Positions 10,763-23,399 are shown, counted from the first letter of the stretch. The stretch is DNA of 64,000 nucleotides from Anarhynchus alexandrinus (GCA_008711295.1 VUYV01000179.1:124001-188000), one strand, 5' to 3'. Numbers and translations: made by a program. The notes: a model not told the origin generated them from the sequence alone.

Positions 10763-13700
10763 TGACTACATACAGAAAGGTTTTTATCCTGTTGTTTCCC
10801 TGTTGTATCCTGTGGCTGTAGATGTGTGCAGTAATCCAGGTTTCAAACAGAAAACCCCATGTTAGCAATCACGGGGTAGACTTTCAGAGAAAGGAAGGAT
10901 ATTGGAATTGTAAGATAGACGTAGATAATTTCTAAATCTTAAAATTTCTTTCAGTAACTAGCTGATCTCACCTTTGGCTGTAACTGCACTGATAACAGTG
11001 CAAATATGAAAAGATACTCATGGAGCCATGGCTGTGGAGGCAACCCCTGCATTGGACTTCCCACCAACAGATAACTTCCACTTCACATCCTCCTCAGACA
11101 CATTTGTCTTCTTGTCTTTTTCCATTTCATTGACTCTCCGTCTATTTTCAGACTTCATTTGAGAAACATTCTTTTCTCCCCTGCCATTGCTCCCCCTCAT
11201 AGCTATTATAATTTGAAATAGAAGCTTTGTATCTTTTAATAGGGAAAAGTGTTTATGTGAGAAACTCATTCATGCAAACAATAAATATTGTGGTGACACT
11301 TCCCTGAGGCCAGAAATTTGTAGATGCACTTATTTATTAAAATCCATTGTTTTGGTTAATTAACATTTTGAAGAGAGAATGCTCAAGATCGTGTCTTTGT
11401 GAACTCAGAATAAAAATTGTTTTCTCCATGGCAGTACTTTAATGCTAAACAGCTTTCCAAACTCAAATCATTTGTAAGAAAGAAAAGAAGAACAACCAAC
11501 AAAAAGTATTTGTTTTTATTTTAAGAGAAGCATTTACATTGTCGACATTGAAGTGCATGGTTACAAAACTATATTCTCTATTTAACTGACAGATGAATGC
11601 CACTGCAAGTGCAGTTGTGGCAGATTCAGTGCTCGCAGCCACCTCTCAGGAGAAGCTCAAAGAGGGTAGGAGGGTTCCTTTCTTCAGAAGTAGGGCTGCT
11701 TTCTTCAAAAGAAAGGCTTTTATGCTGCCCTTCAGTATGGTGAAAAAGACTGACAGGAATCAAGGAAATAGTCTCAGCCTTCTGCCAATGTCTTCTGAAA
11801 GACAAAGATGCTGCCCACGCCCCGCTAGGACACTGTTTCTGCACAGGATGGCAGACGGGAAGCACTGTGGGAAACACTGAAAGGTCCCCGTCCGTATGAC
11901 AAGATCTTTGGGTTTCTCCTTGGAAAAGGAAGATTTCAGTTTCATGTAAAAGACAGGGTTGGTTTTCCTTCTACCTGTATTCAGCCTTGCCACCCATTTT
12001 TTTTCAACTGCAAGCCTTATCAAAGAAAGGAAATCATATAATTATCTCCTGTTCCTCTAAAGATTTTGTAGTTGAGGTACACCACCTAACCTTTCAACAT
12101 TTTTGAATGTCTGTGCCACAAAGATGATAATACTCAACCAATTCACAAAAATGTAATGAAGAGTAGTTAGATTTTGTCTTCTTTTTTAGGCTCACCTATG
12201 GCATGTGCTCTTCTTACAAATTAAATCTACTAATTGGGTCAGGATTTCAGTATCTTATTATATCATGTAAAGGGTGTATATAATATTGCTTCCTACGTTA
12301 CCAAACACACGTTAGACTTTTAGAAATTGTTAGAATGATGAAAAATGTCTCGCTAAACCTGTAGACTGGGCAAACGATATTGTTTGAAATATTTTCTCCA
12401 CTGGAAAAATAAGGTCTTACTGAAACATTTGAATGGGAAATGTAAACCCAAGAATTCATTTCAAGTCAATATTTAATCTTTTCCTCTCCCTAAGCTCTTC
12501 CATACTTTGTAAAAATTATAATTCTGGAGTTTTCACACTTCACACTTTGCCTTCTATTCCCCTACTTCACAATGCTTTCCCTGATGAACTGCTGTTTCTC
12601 GCTTGTATGTTGTTGTTATACTCTGGGATGTAGCCAAAAAATTTTTAACATATTCTCTAAAAAGAAAAAGTTTTAAGATAAAAGCAGCTGTCAAAGTAGT
12701 AGAACTTCCTACAGAAGAAACTCCATTTTTCCATTGGCTTTACTATCCACAGTAAATTCTGCAGTATTCTTCCATCCCTATCTCCCCTGTCTGCTCCAGG
12801 CCATGTAATGTTATATCATGTGTCAGTTCTCCTAGCACTTTGACTTTGTTCCACTGATAAAGATAACTGTTAAATTGTGAAGTTCGGAAAATGTCAGAAA
12901 CATCATTAATGTTTTCAAGAAAAATCATGCTCCAGAACTGAGTTTATTGTTACTAGCTTTGATTCACTTGGAAGTTGGTCATGCTGTGTTACACTTTTCA
13001 ACATTCAAGACGCTAAAGCTGTGCTGTGTTACATGAACACGTGCTACACCTAATGGAAAGATATGACAAAGCACAAACAGAAGAAACAAAAATTCAATGA
13101 ATGGTGGTAAGACACCTCTATGATAAGACACGCTGATCTTTGGGGAGCGATTGATGTTCTTCTGGATAACATCCTACAATGACTAGGAACTCAAAAGAAA
13201 AAAATGGCTTACAGTTAAGGACACTGCCTGTAGATATTTGCATTACCTTATTAGGAGCCTAGGATTGTTCCTAGAGAATCAATGGAGGAACAGAGGAACA
13301 TCGAGAGAGCCATGGAAAATGCTCAGTTTGAAACCTAAACCCTGCATGTGCACTGTGAATTGTCCTTGGAAAACACCAGCACCAGGGTTAATTTGACCAA
13401 ATACGTTTGACAAATACATATGTATAAACTGTAGGTTTACACATCTGTACCCTAGATAGTCACTGTATACCCTTATTACAAACCCTTGAAAGAAATAGGC
13501 ACTTCATCTCACACTAAAAGAAACAGCTAGAACAGATCAGATAAATCACATTACATCATTGACTTTTTCTCTATGGACTATAAAGGCAGGTGCAGATATC
13601 TCCACAGGACCAGATTAATTCCTCTCCCTTTTCCCCATTACACCTTTTCCCATAAAAGAAGACACCGGTTGCTAACTTAATCCCCTGTTTAGTAAAAAAG

Positions 13701-14220
13701 CCTTTGTGTTGCAAACTGGTATAGAGCACATCAAGGTCAGTCTTCTTTATGCCACTTGCAGCTTTGTGAGTGGTTCTGTTGGTGAGTACAGAAGCCACCA
13801 ATATTCTACTCTACAATACACAGCAAGGATATGTTCAATGTCATCTTGAATCACCAATTGTCATCCAAAGAGGATGTCTTTGATTCCACTTGAAAAGACT
13901 TTTCTTGGAAATCAGGTTGAGGTGGCAGCAACAGTGAATGTAGTGTAGCTGCAGCACTGAAAGGGAACCTGCTGGTCGAAACAAATCCAAGTATCTGTAC
14001 CTTTAGTAGCAACTGAAGGTACTTTATGGAAACAGTCAAGGTCAAGGCTATATAAATGAAATAAGCAATGTAATTTGTTAAGCATCTATTGTTCCTCACT
14101 TCTATATCTGGCTACAGTCAGCAAGAGAGGCAAACTGATGGATAGGTGCAGTTATCCTGTGCCTGCAACCTGACAAAGAGCTTTAGGTTACCTGAATTCA
14201 TGTAATTGCAGACCTTTGGC
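10763..14220. other. Unique AT-rich sequence, nothing recognised
   Basis: The longest frames are 95 codons (11593-11880, +) and overlapping minus-strand frames of 83-87 codons in the same place. The several overlapping frames suggest a locally stop-poor, GC-richer patch at about 11590-11880 rather than a gene. No repeat family was recognised. Confidence 0.6.
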
Positions 14221-14256
14221 AATAAAGGTAAAGCCGGGGGGAAAAAAAAAAAAAAA
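14221..14256 (+). other. AATAAA followed by a 15-nt A run
   Basis: AATAAA at 14221-14226 lies 15 nt upstream of an uninterrupted A15 (14242-14256). This resembles the end of a polyadenylated transcript copied into DNA. No upstream coding similarity and no flanking duplication could be seen, so an ordinary A-rich microsatellite is equally possible. Confidence 0.4.
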
Positions 14257-16599
14257 GGCATAGATGCCCTTTTCAGGTGGTATTCTTACTCTTAATTTCA
14301 CTGGCATACTTTCCATAGATGGATATTAACCTGTATCTTCTACAGTTACATGTTCAGAACCATACGCTACAGAAGCTACAATAATGTTAGTTCCAAATAA
14401 GGGCAAATAGATTCCTGTGTCAGTGCTTTCTGAATGAAAGGAAGTTTTTTCATTGAATTAATAGATGTTGGACTATATCTTAAATCCGCAGTGACTCTGG
14501 CCATAGAAACAGTCAAAGACCTTTGGGGAAAGCTCAGAAGTCTGAAGAAGTAAATTAATCTATAACATCACCTGAACCTCAGAGTCTGTTGGAGTGGTGG
14601 CCAAGATTATTCAAACAATTATCTTCCTCAAACTGCAGTTTTGACTAACTCAAAATTATATTCAAATGTGAAACTGAATTTGCTAAAGGGTTTCAGCTAA
14701 AAAGAGCTTCAATAAATTTCACCAAACTGGGAAGGCAAATGTTTGTTACACTGTCAGAGGAAAACCAGAACGCAGGAAGACTGTGTTTAAATCCTTTTTA
14801 GGACAGTTTTTTTAATGCATATCTTCCAAAACAACATTCTTGATGATCACAGTTTACTCTGGTAGTCTGAACTAGCTCAGCTTAGTGATCTCTCATAATA
14901 TTCATGCTGTATAAATGTTTAAATATTAGCTGGAACTAGGAGAGAACTATTAGGATGTGTCTGCAGTCTGCTCATAATCAGCCCTTTCTTGGTGACCACG
15001 AGGGAAGACTGAGTGTGGGGAGTTGTTCTGGTTTTCTTTGTTTTTCAGGGTTTTTTCTGCTGCAACAAAGTCTGGTAGGATGTAGAAATTCCAGATGGTT
15101 GCAGGATTGCCGCTTGGCTTAGTCAGAAGCAAAATATATAATAGATAACACCATGAAAGAGACAATTTCTGGTTCTAGACTTCTCTGAACATAAAATGTG
15201 GCATCATTTTTTGCTTTTCTGCCCTTGCTCTCATACTGGCACCCTTTATCATTTATTGACAGAGGCAGGACACAAGGACAGATTGGAGCTTTAACCTGGT
15301 AGGGAATGATTTGGTTTAACCATCTTCAGAGAATACATGTTGTCCCATAAACTGTCTCAAAGTCCAGATTTAGTAAATGCACGGTAGCATGTGTGTGCAT
15401 GCACAGAAACTCTCACAGATCAACCTGGTGGCATATAAATTTGAAATTATTCTGTACTTACTGTTTCTTACGTGTCTCGCTGGAGGAAGGCAGCCCAGAG
15501 CAGAAGATTCCTACGGCTGTATAAGGCAGTTCACCTTTTTACCCTTTCTTTGGAAGCTGATGTGTCCATTAGCGCTTTTTTATTCTCTGTGTATTCAGTG
15601 ACTTAAACATTATTGTAAATTCAAATATGAATAGATCTTAACATTTCTCTTCCTGTCCTGATTTCTGTATGGCTCTGACAAAGGGTTGGAAGAACCTTTC
15701 AAAAATGATGAAAGTTTTTTTCAGGCTTTGGTGATTGCAACTATTCCTAGTTTATGGATTTCCATTTCACCTTAAAAGTCATGGAAATATTTTGCCTGAA
15801 ATGCAGACATAACTTGCTGTCTCCCGAATAGATCATTAGCAGCAGAAAAGGGACTTTGACCACTGTGTCTGAAACCAGCCTTCACTCCTGTCTGAGAAGC
15901 TTGAAGTCTGTTATCTCAAGCTACAGCAGATTCTTCTTCAACCTCTCTCTGTGAGCAAGCAACCACGAGAGGGAGATGCTGCAATCAGTTCTGGAGCTAC
16001 TGCAACACTGTGGGTTTGGGAGAGGGGGAAATATCAGTCTTATAGCAGGAATTCACTTGCAGCCTTCAATACTCCATTAAATTGGCAATGTTTTTCACAA
16101 GGAAGCTGCTTTGCAAACACCAGCTCATCTAATTCTTTAAACACTTGAGACGAGTAGAGAAGTAGTGCTAGTAGAGTAGAGAAGTAGTGCTAGTAACTTA
16201 AATATTTAACTGAATAAAGGCAGCAATAAGGCCAACAAGCAGAAACTCTAGGTCTTAATCCTGTGTCCTTATTTTCCTTTTTGCCCCTTTTTTAGTTTTG
16301 TTTTCTTGCCACATGAGATTCATTTGATGGCAGAAAAAGAAGACTTTACAGAGCAGCCTATGTTTTTGAATAAAGTAATTCAGAAAGACAAGTGACTGAT
16401 TACAACTGCACAGTGCTCTGAACCTTTACTGGGATTAAGACCTGAGGGAAATTCTGCCCCTCTCCGCTATGTACTGACCTCGTTGGCTGTGTTAAAAATC
16501 TCTCATTTCCTTCTGACACAAGAGTGAGAAGCCAAGGGCAATACAGAATAGGCAATGGCATTTATTGAAAAGATGCAAGGAGTATGCAAACTGCTTGTT
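14257..16599. other. Unique AT-rich sequence with one short tandem duplication
   Basis: No gene or repeat family was recognised. The only structure seen is the exact 22-bp duplication at 16152-16195. Short frames such as 15377-15601 (+, 74 codons) have no recognisable content. Confidence 0.6.
16152..16195. repeat. Exact 22-bp tandem duplication
   Basis: Positions 16152-16173 and 16174-16195 are identical 22-mers beginning GAGTAGAGAAG. Two perfect copies suggest a recent slippage event or an assembly duplication. Confidence 0.9.
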
Positions 16600-17160
16600 G
16601 GTGTTCAAATTACCAGCAATTTAACACATCTTTCTAGCAAATCATCAAGCAGTCTGAAATAATTCATTCGCAGCCTTTTACAAAGAAATCTTTAATCAAA
16701 TGTGCTTCTCAGCGAATAACTGAGACCTTGTTTGTGGTTAAAGTTTGTTTAAAACACAGAGAGGTGAAGAAGACTTTTGCCATTTGTTGTGGTTTTATTG
16801 CTGCAGTGTATATAAGTACTTTTGTACTGAAGTATTGTTTTTGAGGGTATTTTCTTCCCAGGGATTCATTAAAACTCCTTGTTAAAATGTTTCACATACT
16901 TGACGCGCTGTAGCAGCTAAATACAGTATGCAGTCGCATTAAAAGCCATACACCCTGGGAGACAACTTCAGTTTTACAAAAGGCAGGGCCAAGGAACAAA
17001 AAGGTTCAACGAAGGGTAAAAGTGAAAAGTTAACACACATAATTAATTAATTTCCGCAATCTGCTTATTATAGCTACTCAAACACACCGAAGCAATTGCA
17101 GGAGGTGAAGATTTTTAAAGGAAAAGGGAGAGACATTTACCACCTCCTTTGTTAGTAAAG
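16600..17160. promoter_or_regulatory. Candidate conserved non-coding element
   Basis: This block has few homopolymers and no repeat. It keeps CpGs in an otherwise CpG-poor setting (for example GACGCGC near 16900). It also carries homeodomain-type cores, including TAATTAATTAATT at 17040-17052. The texture resembles vertebrate developmental enhancers. No gene is nearby to link it to, and the call is inference from sequence texture only. Confidence 0.25.
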
Positions 17161-18578
17161 CAGAAAGTCCTCAATTAATGTCATCTGAATAATGGAGGAG
17201 CTGCATTTTAGTACACACTCCTGGGCTATGCGAAGGGGATGAGTCACTTCTGAGAATGGACAAACAGAAAAGACGCTTCTGGCGTTTGGCTATGAGTCTG
17301 GTTTTAATTGTCTTAGAAAAGTCCTCAGCGATACTGTGGGAAGCCACATTTAATAAGCTTTTATTATTAGGCTGTTTCTTCCAAGTTTTAAGATTCCCTG
17401 GATCAGATTTACATCTTATTTTTTTCTGAAAGAGAGCTAAAATCACTTTCCAGCAGAAGTGAATTGTATAAAAAACAAAACTAAGGCAGACATAAATGAC
17501 TTCCCTGATTTCATGTTTCCAGCACCGGAGATGGTAACAAACCTGATATATTTACCTATTCAGTCAGTGTCTCATTTCCACAAACTATGCTAAATTATTT
17601 TATATAGGAAGAGACATAGTCTGACTATATATTTTTACCGTAATACTACCTGGAATCAGCCATGGACTAAGAATTCAATGCTTTACACACAGCACAAATA
17701 CAAAACAAGAAGTTGATCCCTCTATTTAAGACCTCACATACCCATTAAATACTTATCTGAACCAGCTGCCTTTGATTTTGGTGAGATGTCACAGGAGAGG
17801 TCAACTGTCTCTTCTTTTTTTTCCTGTCCTGAAGGGAAATATCACATATTAAAAGGCAATATATACACCAATAGAAAGTATTCATGAACTATATTTTTCA
17901 TTAAAAATCCAAAATCTTTTATCTTTTCTTTCCTCCTGAAATACTTGATTTAAAAGTTCTTTCCTGTGCTTTTGGCACTTGTAGCACTATTGCAGGCATT
18001 CATGTTCTCTGGGGAACAAAGATGAAGCGTTGACTCGCAGGTCACAAACGCTACCCAGCCTGCACGCAGACCCGGGCACCGCGCAGATGCGCTGAGGCAG
18101 GTACCTCTAGCCCACTCTTCCCATGGATCTGAAGAAGTACCAGTCACAAGGGTGAAGTGATCAGGAAACGTTTCTGGGTCTCCTCGCTCTTGTAAGCGCT
18201 CCGTGGAGGCATCTGGGCTGGCAGGAATACCAGGCGCAGGAACGTGCATAGCAAAGCATGGGCTAATTTATACTACCTCTCCAGTAAATGTAATCAGCTA
18301 AAATGTTACTGATAAACCACATTTGTCCAAAACTAGCTTATTATTTTTACATTACTCTACAGCGTAGTCATACTCTGTGGATGGAAATCATCCACCCACA
18401 CAAATGCAAGTGCCTAGCGTAAGCAGCTTGTTCAAACACTGGCTGTAGTCACAGGACAGCAACATATACTTGCAGAAGGCAGTTCATCCTAACTGAGCTG
18501 AAAGTCTAAAACAGTTGGGCTGAGGACTTAAATGACTGTCTTAGAGTGGACATCTTACTATACTTGCCATATATATCC
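17161..18578. other. Unique sequence containing a CpG-rich patch
   Basis: No gene was recognised. A 91-codon minus frame (17171-17446) is without resemblance to known proteins. The section from about 18030 to 18245 is unusually GC- and CpG-rich and is listed separately. Confidence 0.6.
18030..18245. other. Small CpG-enriched patch
   Basis: Roughly a dozen CpGs occur in about 215 bp (GACTCGC, CCCGGGC, ACCGCGC, AAGCGCTCCG and others), while long flanking stretches have almost none. A 99-codon minus-strand frame (17950-18249) covers it but resembles nothing known. A GGTACC site with donor-like context lies near 18100. Possible readings are a short regulatory element, a non-coding exon, or an unrecognised GC-rich repeat. 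It is too short for a classical CpG island. Confidence 0.4.
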
Positions 18579-18610
18579 TATTAAATGAGATGACTATTAA
18601 ATGAGATGAC
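18579..18610. repeat. Exact 16-bp tandem duplication at a CR1 5' junction
   Basis: TATTAAATGAGATGAC occurs twice in a row (18579-18594 and 18595-18610), ending immediately before the first base I can assign to the CR1 insertion. Confidence 0.9.
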
Positions 18611-18611
18611 A

Positions 18612-19017
18612 GCCTGTAGAAAAGAAGGCTGAAGGGAGACCTTGTTGCTCTCTACAACTACCTCAATGGAGGTTGTAGTGAGGTTGGGGGTCGGTCTCTT
18701 CTCCCAAGTAACAGGTGATAAGACAAGAGGAAATGGCCTCGAGTTGCACCAGGGGAGGAGATCGGAAGNGGAAATGGCCTCGAGTTGCACCAGGGGAGGT
18801 TTAGGATGGGTATTAGAAAAAATTTCTTCACTGAAAGGGTTGTCAAGCATTGGAACAGGCTGCCCAGGGAAGTGGTTGAGTCACCATCCCTGGAGGTATT
18901 TAAAAGACGTGGAGACGTAGCGCTTAGGCACACGGTTTAGTGGCGGACTTGGCAGTGCTAGGTTAACGGTTGGACTTGATGATCTTAAAGGTCTCTTCCA
19001 ACCTAAATGATTCTATG
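18612..19017 (+). mobile_element. CR1 LINE, 5'-truncated, sense orientation
   Basis: It starts inside the second frame at the block encoding [19 protein letters not shown] CR1 residues and runs through the 3' UTR. It ends with GTCTCTTCCAACC and a single tail octamer (ATGATTCTATGA). The sequence closely parallels the 45919-46826 copy, so both belong to the same CR1 subgroup. The reading frame is broken. An internal 30-bp duplication with an N (18729-18799) is an assembly error and not part of the element. Confidence 0.95.
18729..18799. other. Assembly artefact: duplicated 30-mer flanking adapter-like 10-mer and N
   Basis: The 30 bp at 18729-18758 recur exactly at 18770-18799. Between them lie AGATCGGAAG (18759-18768) and one N (18769). 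AGATCGGAAG is the start of the common Illumina TruSeq adapter. The simplest reading is that one contig end carried read-through adapter sequence and was joined by a one-base gap to an overlapping contig. The true locus should hold one copy. Confidence 0.85.
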
Positions 19018-22000
19018 ACTTCAACTCTAAGGGCCAACCTTGAGAGACTGGTGAACTTTCACAGCAGGCGAGGTCAGTTCTAACACTGCTGACCCCAGCT
19101 GCTTCATGGTTATCAGCTTAGCTTAAATACCGCAATATGAAAAAGAGCCAGTAAAAACATGGAAGGACAACACTTATTGAATTAGTTTATGGAAAGTAGG
19201 AAACAGTCTTATACTTTGTGTGGTTTTCAAGCTTTAGTGTTCATGTTTGGGTTTTTTTCCTAGAAGCTTTGAAATCTAGAGATCATCTAGATATCTAGCT
19301 ATCTATTTATAGATATAGTTATAGAAGAAAGGCAGAGAAGCTTGGATATTAACGTGACTCTAGAATCCATGGTTTTAAGGAAAAATACTAGGATATCTAC
19401 TGGATTTTGTGGAAGAATAATATTGCAGTATATAATGAGAGGGATTTGGAGAATGACCTCAGACTTTTATGTTTTCTATGTTAAACCAAAACCTATCAAT
19501 GACCCACCCATAGTCACACAATATGTGTCAAGCTATTCATTCCAACTGTGTTGCCTATTTCAGAATTATTCAAAAGGTCCTGATCCTGCCAACAAATTCC
19601 CTTTTGTAGATATCTGCATTCATGCAGAATTTCTGCCAAACTCAGAGGCTCTCAGCAGGCACAAAGGGAGTTGACCTTGCACATTGAGCAGAACTGAAGG
19701 CTAGATAGGTGAGGAACACTGCCAGCCTGTCTTCTGTCCTAGCAATGATGCTTTTTACTGCATATAATATTTGTTATAATGTGAAACACTTTCCTTTTTT
19801 TTTGCACTGAGGACATCCAGCAGCCAGCACTGCTGTGAAACCATCTGCAGCTACAAGCTGAATTTCCATTTTCGTGTAGGCAATGGGCATGATAGCATTA
19901 CCTGAAACAGGTAGGCTAAAGAGCCATCCTACTAAGACCAAAAGAAGAGGTCTTTACTCATTGCAGCCAAAAATCATTACAGCTATTATGAATATATCAG
20001 GAGAAAGGGGACTATTAGGTCACCCCTCTGCCATCGCTATATTTTCCCCGAAGCCTGATATATTTTTCACCTTTGTCCAGCCTCAGTTTAACTCTCCAAC
20101 ATGATGGGACTCATTCTACTTACTTTATCACTGCTGTGACAGTTTTCTTGGAAAGCCACTGACCAAGCAGAGCTTTTGCTGTCAGGTTGATGTGACCTTC
20201 AAATACAAAAATGCCAGTTTTATTGTACTTGACTCACCCCCTTTCTTTTCTTTCCTCCAAGGATTAGCTGTTGAAGCTACTTTTAAGAATAAGGATTTAG
20301 GTCTTGATCTAAAAGAAAAGTGGCCATAGACTTCAACAGATGCTGGATTAAGTCATCATCTTATACCTGTTCCTTGTTGCTGCCTGACAGTTAAAGTTGA
20401 TGCAAAATGTCCTGGCGATGCAAAGTTTGTAGGAAGGAGCAAATGAGACTCTCTAGGCCCGAAACAAGAATATATGTTGTAATAGAATGGGGAAAAGACA
20501 GAGGTGATGGAATTGAGATTTTGTTACTACCAAGATTGATGGTACAGAGATTCACCTAAAGGTAAGTAAGACCTTGTGTGTGTGCTTGCTTTCATTTTTC
20601 CACTGAACCATGAGGAATCAACAATAGGAAATAAGTGACGGGAAAAGTCTAAGGACTAGCAGGGAAGGGAATGCATCTGTCACAGGGATAGCTGAGGCCG
20701 GGTTTCCGCTGTGTTTTGCAGTCACTGGGGCAGGTAGGTGAGGTGACAGTCCCCAGTGCTCACCTTGCAGATAGCTCAGCTCTGACATGATGGATAGCCA
20801 GGTTGTTCAGCAAGGTCAAAAGAAATTTCCATAGCGGAGATGGGAAAAATGCCGAGAGACTGCTTTGTTGCAAACCTCTTTTTTTTTTTTTACAGTCATA
20901 CAGGGGAAAAGAATAATTTATCTAGGTGGGATGTATTTCTGCAGCATGACTTCTCATATCTGGCCTGAGCTATGTTGCTAACCTTTCAAAGCAACAGAAA
21001 AGGAAAGGCTATGCCTGAAGCACACAGTGTCTAAGGACTGAGTCCTAAACACCTTTGTGCTTGGCAATATATTAAATTGGCTGGAAGCTCACTAAAGCCA
21101 GAGGGACATCAGGACCAAGATATTAGTCATGTGTTTGACCTTTTCTGCTCATGCTGTCTTCCTCAGGCAAACTGTAGGCTTTGAAGTTCAAAGACTTTTG
21201 TCCTCATGGCATCTGGCTTGTTAGTGCCTGAGGAGGCAGGTAATGGTCAATCTGTGTGGCAGAGGAGAGAATGTTGAATAGAAAAGACCAATGGCACAGG
21301 GAATGTTCCTACTGAATCTCTGGATTTTAAGAAAACTCTCTGGGCTTCTTTCCCCAAGCTGAGCTCTTCAATTTCAGGTGGTTCACATACTACTGTTACA
21401 TAGGTTCATATGATGGTAAGAAACTAGGCATGGTTGTCTATCCCATCCTCTCTTCTATCCTATATTTCTATGTCTAAGAAGAAAGCTATCCCAGTCATCA
21501 AGGCCATATAGCCACAACAGGGGAGCTACGTCAAATTATATGTGTGTGCAGCGAAAGAGAACACAGGACTGGTTTGGATTTATAGCTGAAACTCTCACCT
21601 CACCCTTTGAAAATATGACATAAAGATCCCACACATCACTTTAAAAATGGCTAAGGAAGATCAGGAGGACCACAGTCATGTAGACAACCACTTCAGGAGA
21701 ATAACTTTGGGTTTAAGTTCTTCCATTGTTTCAAACAAAAGTGTGAATGTGGCAAATTATATACACATTTGCAATTATTTCTAGCCTCCTTTAATCCCTT
21801 TCCATGTAATGTGAAAGTCCATTTTCAGCTCTCTAGTACTCTGCAACAGGTTACACATGGGAGCCGTAGTGAGCTATTGTTCTTCTAAAAGTCAGCCATG
21901 GAGGGGGCAGAAAGGAGAAGATATGAGACACACTGAAATGTGTAATTAATTTATGTGTATATGGATAAATGCTAATTCCAAATGATGATTTTAAGTTGGG

Positions 22001-23356
22001 GTCCCTCTTGCAAAGAACAACGAAACATAAGATCTTGCAGTATGTTTGTATCATAATAAATTGTATCTCTAGGCCTATGTTTAAATAACAAAATGACCAC
22101 CTCGCCTTCAAAAATACTCAGGGCTCAGCAGCTATTAATAGTACTCACTTCTTTTGGTCTTGTGGTGGAATCTCTCAGCATTAGAAATAAATAAAATCCA
22201 TGCAAATGAACAAATGAATAATGAAGTGTGTTACTGTAGTACTACCGTGATCCGCTCCTATTTTCTGAAGTCTTATTCTCTCACTTGCTTCCTTCAGAGT
22301 TCCTCTCAATTTCCAACATATGGTCCTGAAAGTTATTCTTGAAAAATGCTTTCTGGGTCAGAGACTGGGGTGATGCTGTGTCTGTGGTGGTTATGAAGTC
22401 AATTAAAAACAATATACTCTGTCCCACTAAAAAAGGAAGACCATAAAAAAAGTGCCAACATTTCTATATGAAAAAAAAAAGGAAAGAGATTAAACAGCAG
22501 TTTGCAGACTATCATTCCAGCTGGTCTCTGCAGTCTGTTTTTTAGTTTCAGATGTTTGCCCTAGGCCTGCAACAGTCACATCTTATTACATACTCTCACT
22601 AGTGACCATCAGGGGCAGAGAGCACTCAAAAAATTCTGGTTGTAGGCTAATTATTGCCACAAGGAACACCCAGTTCTCGTGCCCTCTCCCACTTGTGCAT
22701 GATTTAGTTTTCTGTAGATGCACAGAAAAGACCTTGAGAAGGATGAGAAAAGGGTTGCTTACATTTTTCAAGAGGAAAAAGGTTTCAAGGTGTGTGGCCA
22801 GACCCAAGAAAACAATGACCTCAGTGGGGCTCTGGCAAAGTCAGAGTATGGTTGCAAGAGGTATTGAAATATCCTGAAGTTCTTTTCTTGCTGTCTAAGG
22901 AAAAGATAAAGGATGGTGTTTACACCTCCACGCCCAACTTTCCTTAGTGCTATTGCTTCTTCACGGTATCAGCCGCAAGAGGCTGTATGTCTGGGCAGTG
23001 AACAAGGTTTACAGGGGCTGTTTTGAGCTTCCATGTTGTCTTGCTGAGCAAAGTCAAGCAAGTCACAATTAACTGCCTGATTATAAATTAGGTGTTGTCA
23101 CACCTGCCCTGCAGGGGCAGTGTCCAGAACAACTGGCATTAGAAAAGACCATCAGGGTCTTTGGAAAAGGGCTATAATTTTTGTGCCAAGTGTTGGTGGG
23201 AACAGTAACAGAAGGGAGCCTGAACCGTCGTGTTTGAATCCACATGCATTTGACAATCCAGCAAAGCAAAGTTCAGGGGAGCTCAGAGCTGGAGTTTTGA
23301 ACCAGATCTCCACTGTGCAGAACAAGACAACCACGAAATGTGTTTTCTAGGTGTCA
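19018..23356. other. Unique AT-rich sequence, nothing recognised
   Basis: Low-complexity CTAGATATC-type words lie at about 19270-19325, and a T13 run ends in TACAG at 20879-20895. The longest frames are 110 codons (19342-19674, +) and 91-92 codons, none recognisable. No repeat family was identified. Confidence 0.6.
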
Positions 23357-23399
23357 TTCCTTTTTTTTCTCCCTCTCTCTCTTCTGTTCCTTCCCCTCC
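23357..23399 (+). repeat. Polypyrimidine tract
   Basis: Forty-three bases contain only C and T apart from one G, followed shortly by ATATCCCCAG. It resembles an extended splice-acceptor tract, but no open exon follows convincingly. I list it as low-complexity sequence. Confidence 0.7.

Noticed and set aside
18612..19017. Internal 30-bp duplication as a real feature of this CR1
   Set aside because: The adapter-like 10-mer and N between the copies make an assembly error far more likely.
20879..20895. T13 followed by TACAG as a splice acceptor
   Set aside because: The downstream sequence has early stops in the frames checked and no donor was seen. Homopolymer T runs are common throughout the window.
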